From Prorocentrum cordatum (taxonomy: Eukaryota; Sar; Dinophyceae; Prorocentrales; Prorocentraceae): a DNA stretch of 64,000 nt. Position 1 is the first letter of the stretch, and each line of letters begins with the position of its first letter. The stretch is from assembly GCA_963575745.1 (NCBI GenBank), contig CAUYUJ010011192.1, positions 404,792 to 468,791 of the forward strand, in the 5' to 3' direction. The translations under genes and the position numbers were made by a program. Positions 63,751 through 64,000 of the stretch are shown here, piece by piece. Under the pieces are notes generated by a model that saw only the letters and a program-made list of their open reading frames with translations, was not told the origin of the DNA and did no database searches.

Positions 63751-64000
63751 ATGCTACCTGTGTATTCGTGCCTCCTCAGGAAATGCGCCACCAAGGGGTG
63801 CAATGACAATCTCTTTGAAGACACCAACGCTGACTGCACCGCAACTGTTGTGGGGCCTAGCGGCGTCGACCAGGTCTCATTGCAGCGATCAAGATGCAGC
63901 GCGTGTCGCACAACGTATAGGGGCAATTGCACGCGGGCGTTCGGAAAGAAAAACGCGCTCACCCACGAGCAGATGGAAGAAGCAGGCGTCTACTTCACAA
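63751..64000 (+). CDS. Start of a Cys-cluster protein, KDZ-transposase-associated (CxC)-like, truncated by window end
   Basis: ATG 63751, open to the window edge (83 codons); in-frame TAG upstream at ~63709. Pattern: YSCLLRKCATKGCNDNLFED, then TATVVGPSGVDQVSLQRSRC, SACRTTYRGNCTRAFGKKN and LTHEQMEEAGVYFT. Two Cys groups flank a Gly-rich beta-like stretch, ending in C-x2-C-x3-Y-R-x-N. This resembles the CxC5-type cysteine cluster that accompanies KDZ (Kyakuja-Dileera-Zisupton) transposases. The assignment is from pattern memory only. The transposase core would lie beyond 64000. An internal exon starting after CCGTAG at ~63709 is possible. Confidence 0.45.
   Translation, partial: MLPVYSCLLRKCATKGCNDNLFEDTNADCTATVVGPSGVDQVSLQRSRCSACRTTYRGNCTRAFGKKNALTHEQMEEAGVYFT

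Noticed and set aside
1-64000. tRNA, rRNA or snRNA genes, and telomere repeats
   Set aside because: None recognised by eye; no TTTAGGG-type runs or rRNA-like conserved stretches were seen. Structure-based searching could still reveal a small RNA gene.

Overview
The window looks like nuclear DNA of a dinoflagellate. It is GC-rich, gene-poor and dominated by tandem and dispersed repeats, with isolated degenerate transposons and processed pseudogenes. The best taxonomic pointers are two sequences resembling the dinoflagellate trans-spliced leader (DinoSL), each upstream of a reverse-transcribed-looking pseudogene (RPS25 near 51.0-51.4 kb, ribonucleotide reductase small subunit near 61.2-62.3 kb). 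A large-genome core dinoflagellate such as Prorocentrum or a relative fits, but the species is inference.

Layout. 0-10.5 kb: a ~90-bp tandem array, then Helitron-1, a Rep-helicase gene on the minus strand broken by frameshifts and stops. It keeps an HUH motif and a Tyr-x3-Tyr motif, but its Walker A lysine codon reads threonine. 10.5-14.3 kb: a 149-bp MITE-like element and two satellite-like arrays. 14.35-18.97 kb: Helitron-2, same strand, 5'-truncated. Its helicase Walker motifs are intact and its Cys-rich tail differs from that of Helitron-1. 18.98-30.1 kb: at least five copies (R1-R5) of a dispersed repeat that carries GC boxes, AT microsatellites and A-tract/CG/T-tract palindromes. Lys/Gly/Ser/Arg-rich minus-strand protein fragments lie between the copies. 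30.6-31.6 kb: degenerate TATG-rich DNA.

31.9-35.3 kb: the most convincing host gene, a two-exon secreted SGNH/GDSL-type hydrolase-like protein. Its single phase-0 intron holds more than 1 kb of (ATC)n repeat. 35.6-50.5 kb: successive minisatellites (units about 42, 43, 60-65 and 82 bp), a palindrome array, and a few short or decayed reading frames. 50.5-62.9 kb: the RPS25 pseudogene, five copies of a ~500-bp dispersed repeat, 62-bp and 90-bp minisatellites, and the RNR2 pseudogene. 62.9-64 kb: an unrecognised 97-codon frame and the start of a Cys-cluster reading frame that resembles the domains accompanying KDZ transposases.

There is no operon-like logic. The biology visible here is Helitron insertion and decay, mRNA retroposition, and minisatellite/microsatellite growth around one apparently intact secreted-enzyme gene. 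Many long reading frames over the arrays are by-products of GC-rich repeats whose unit length is near a multiple of three; they are not listed as genes.
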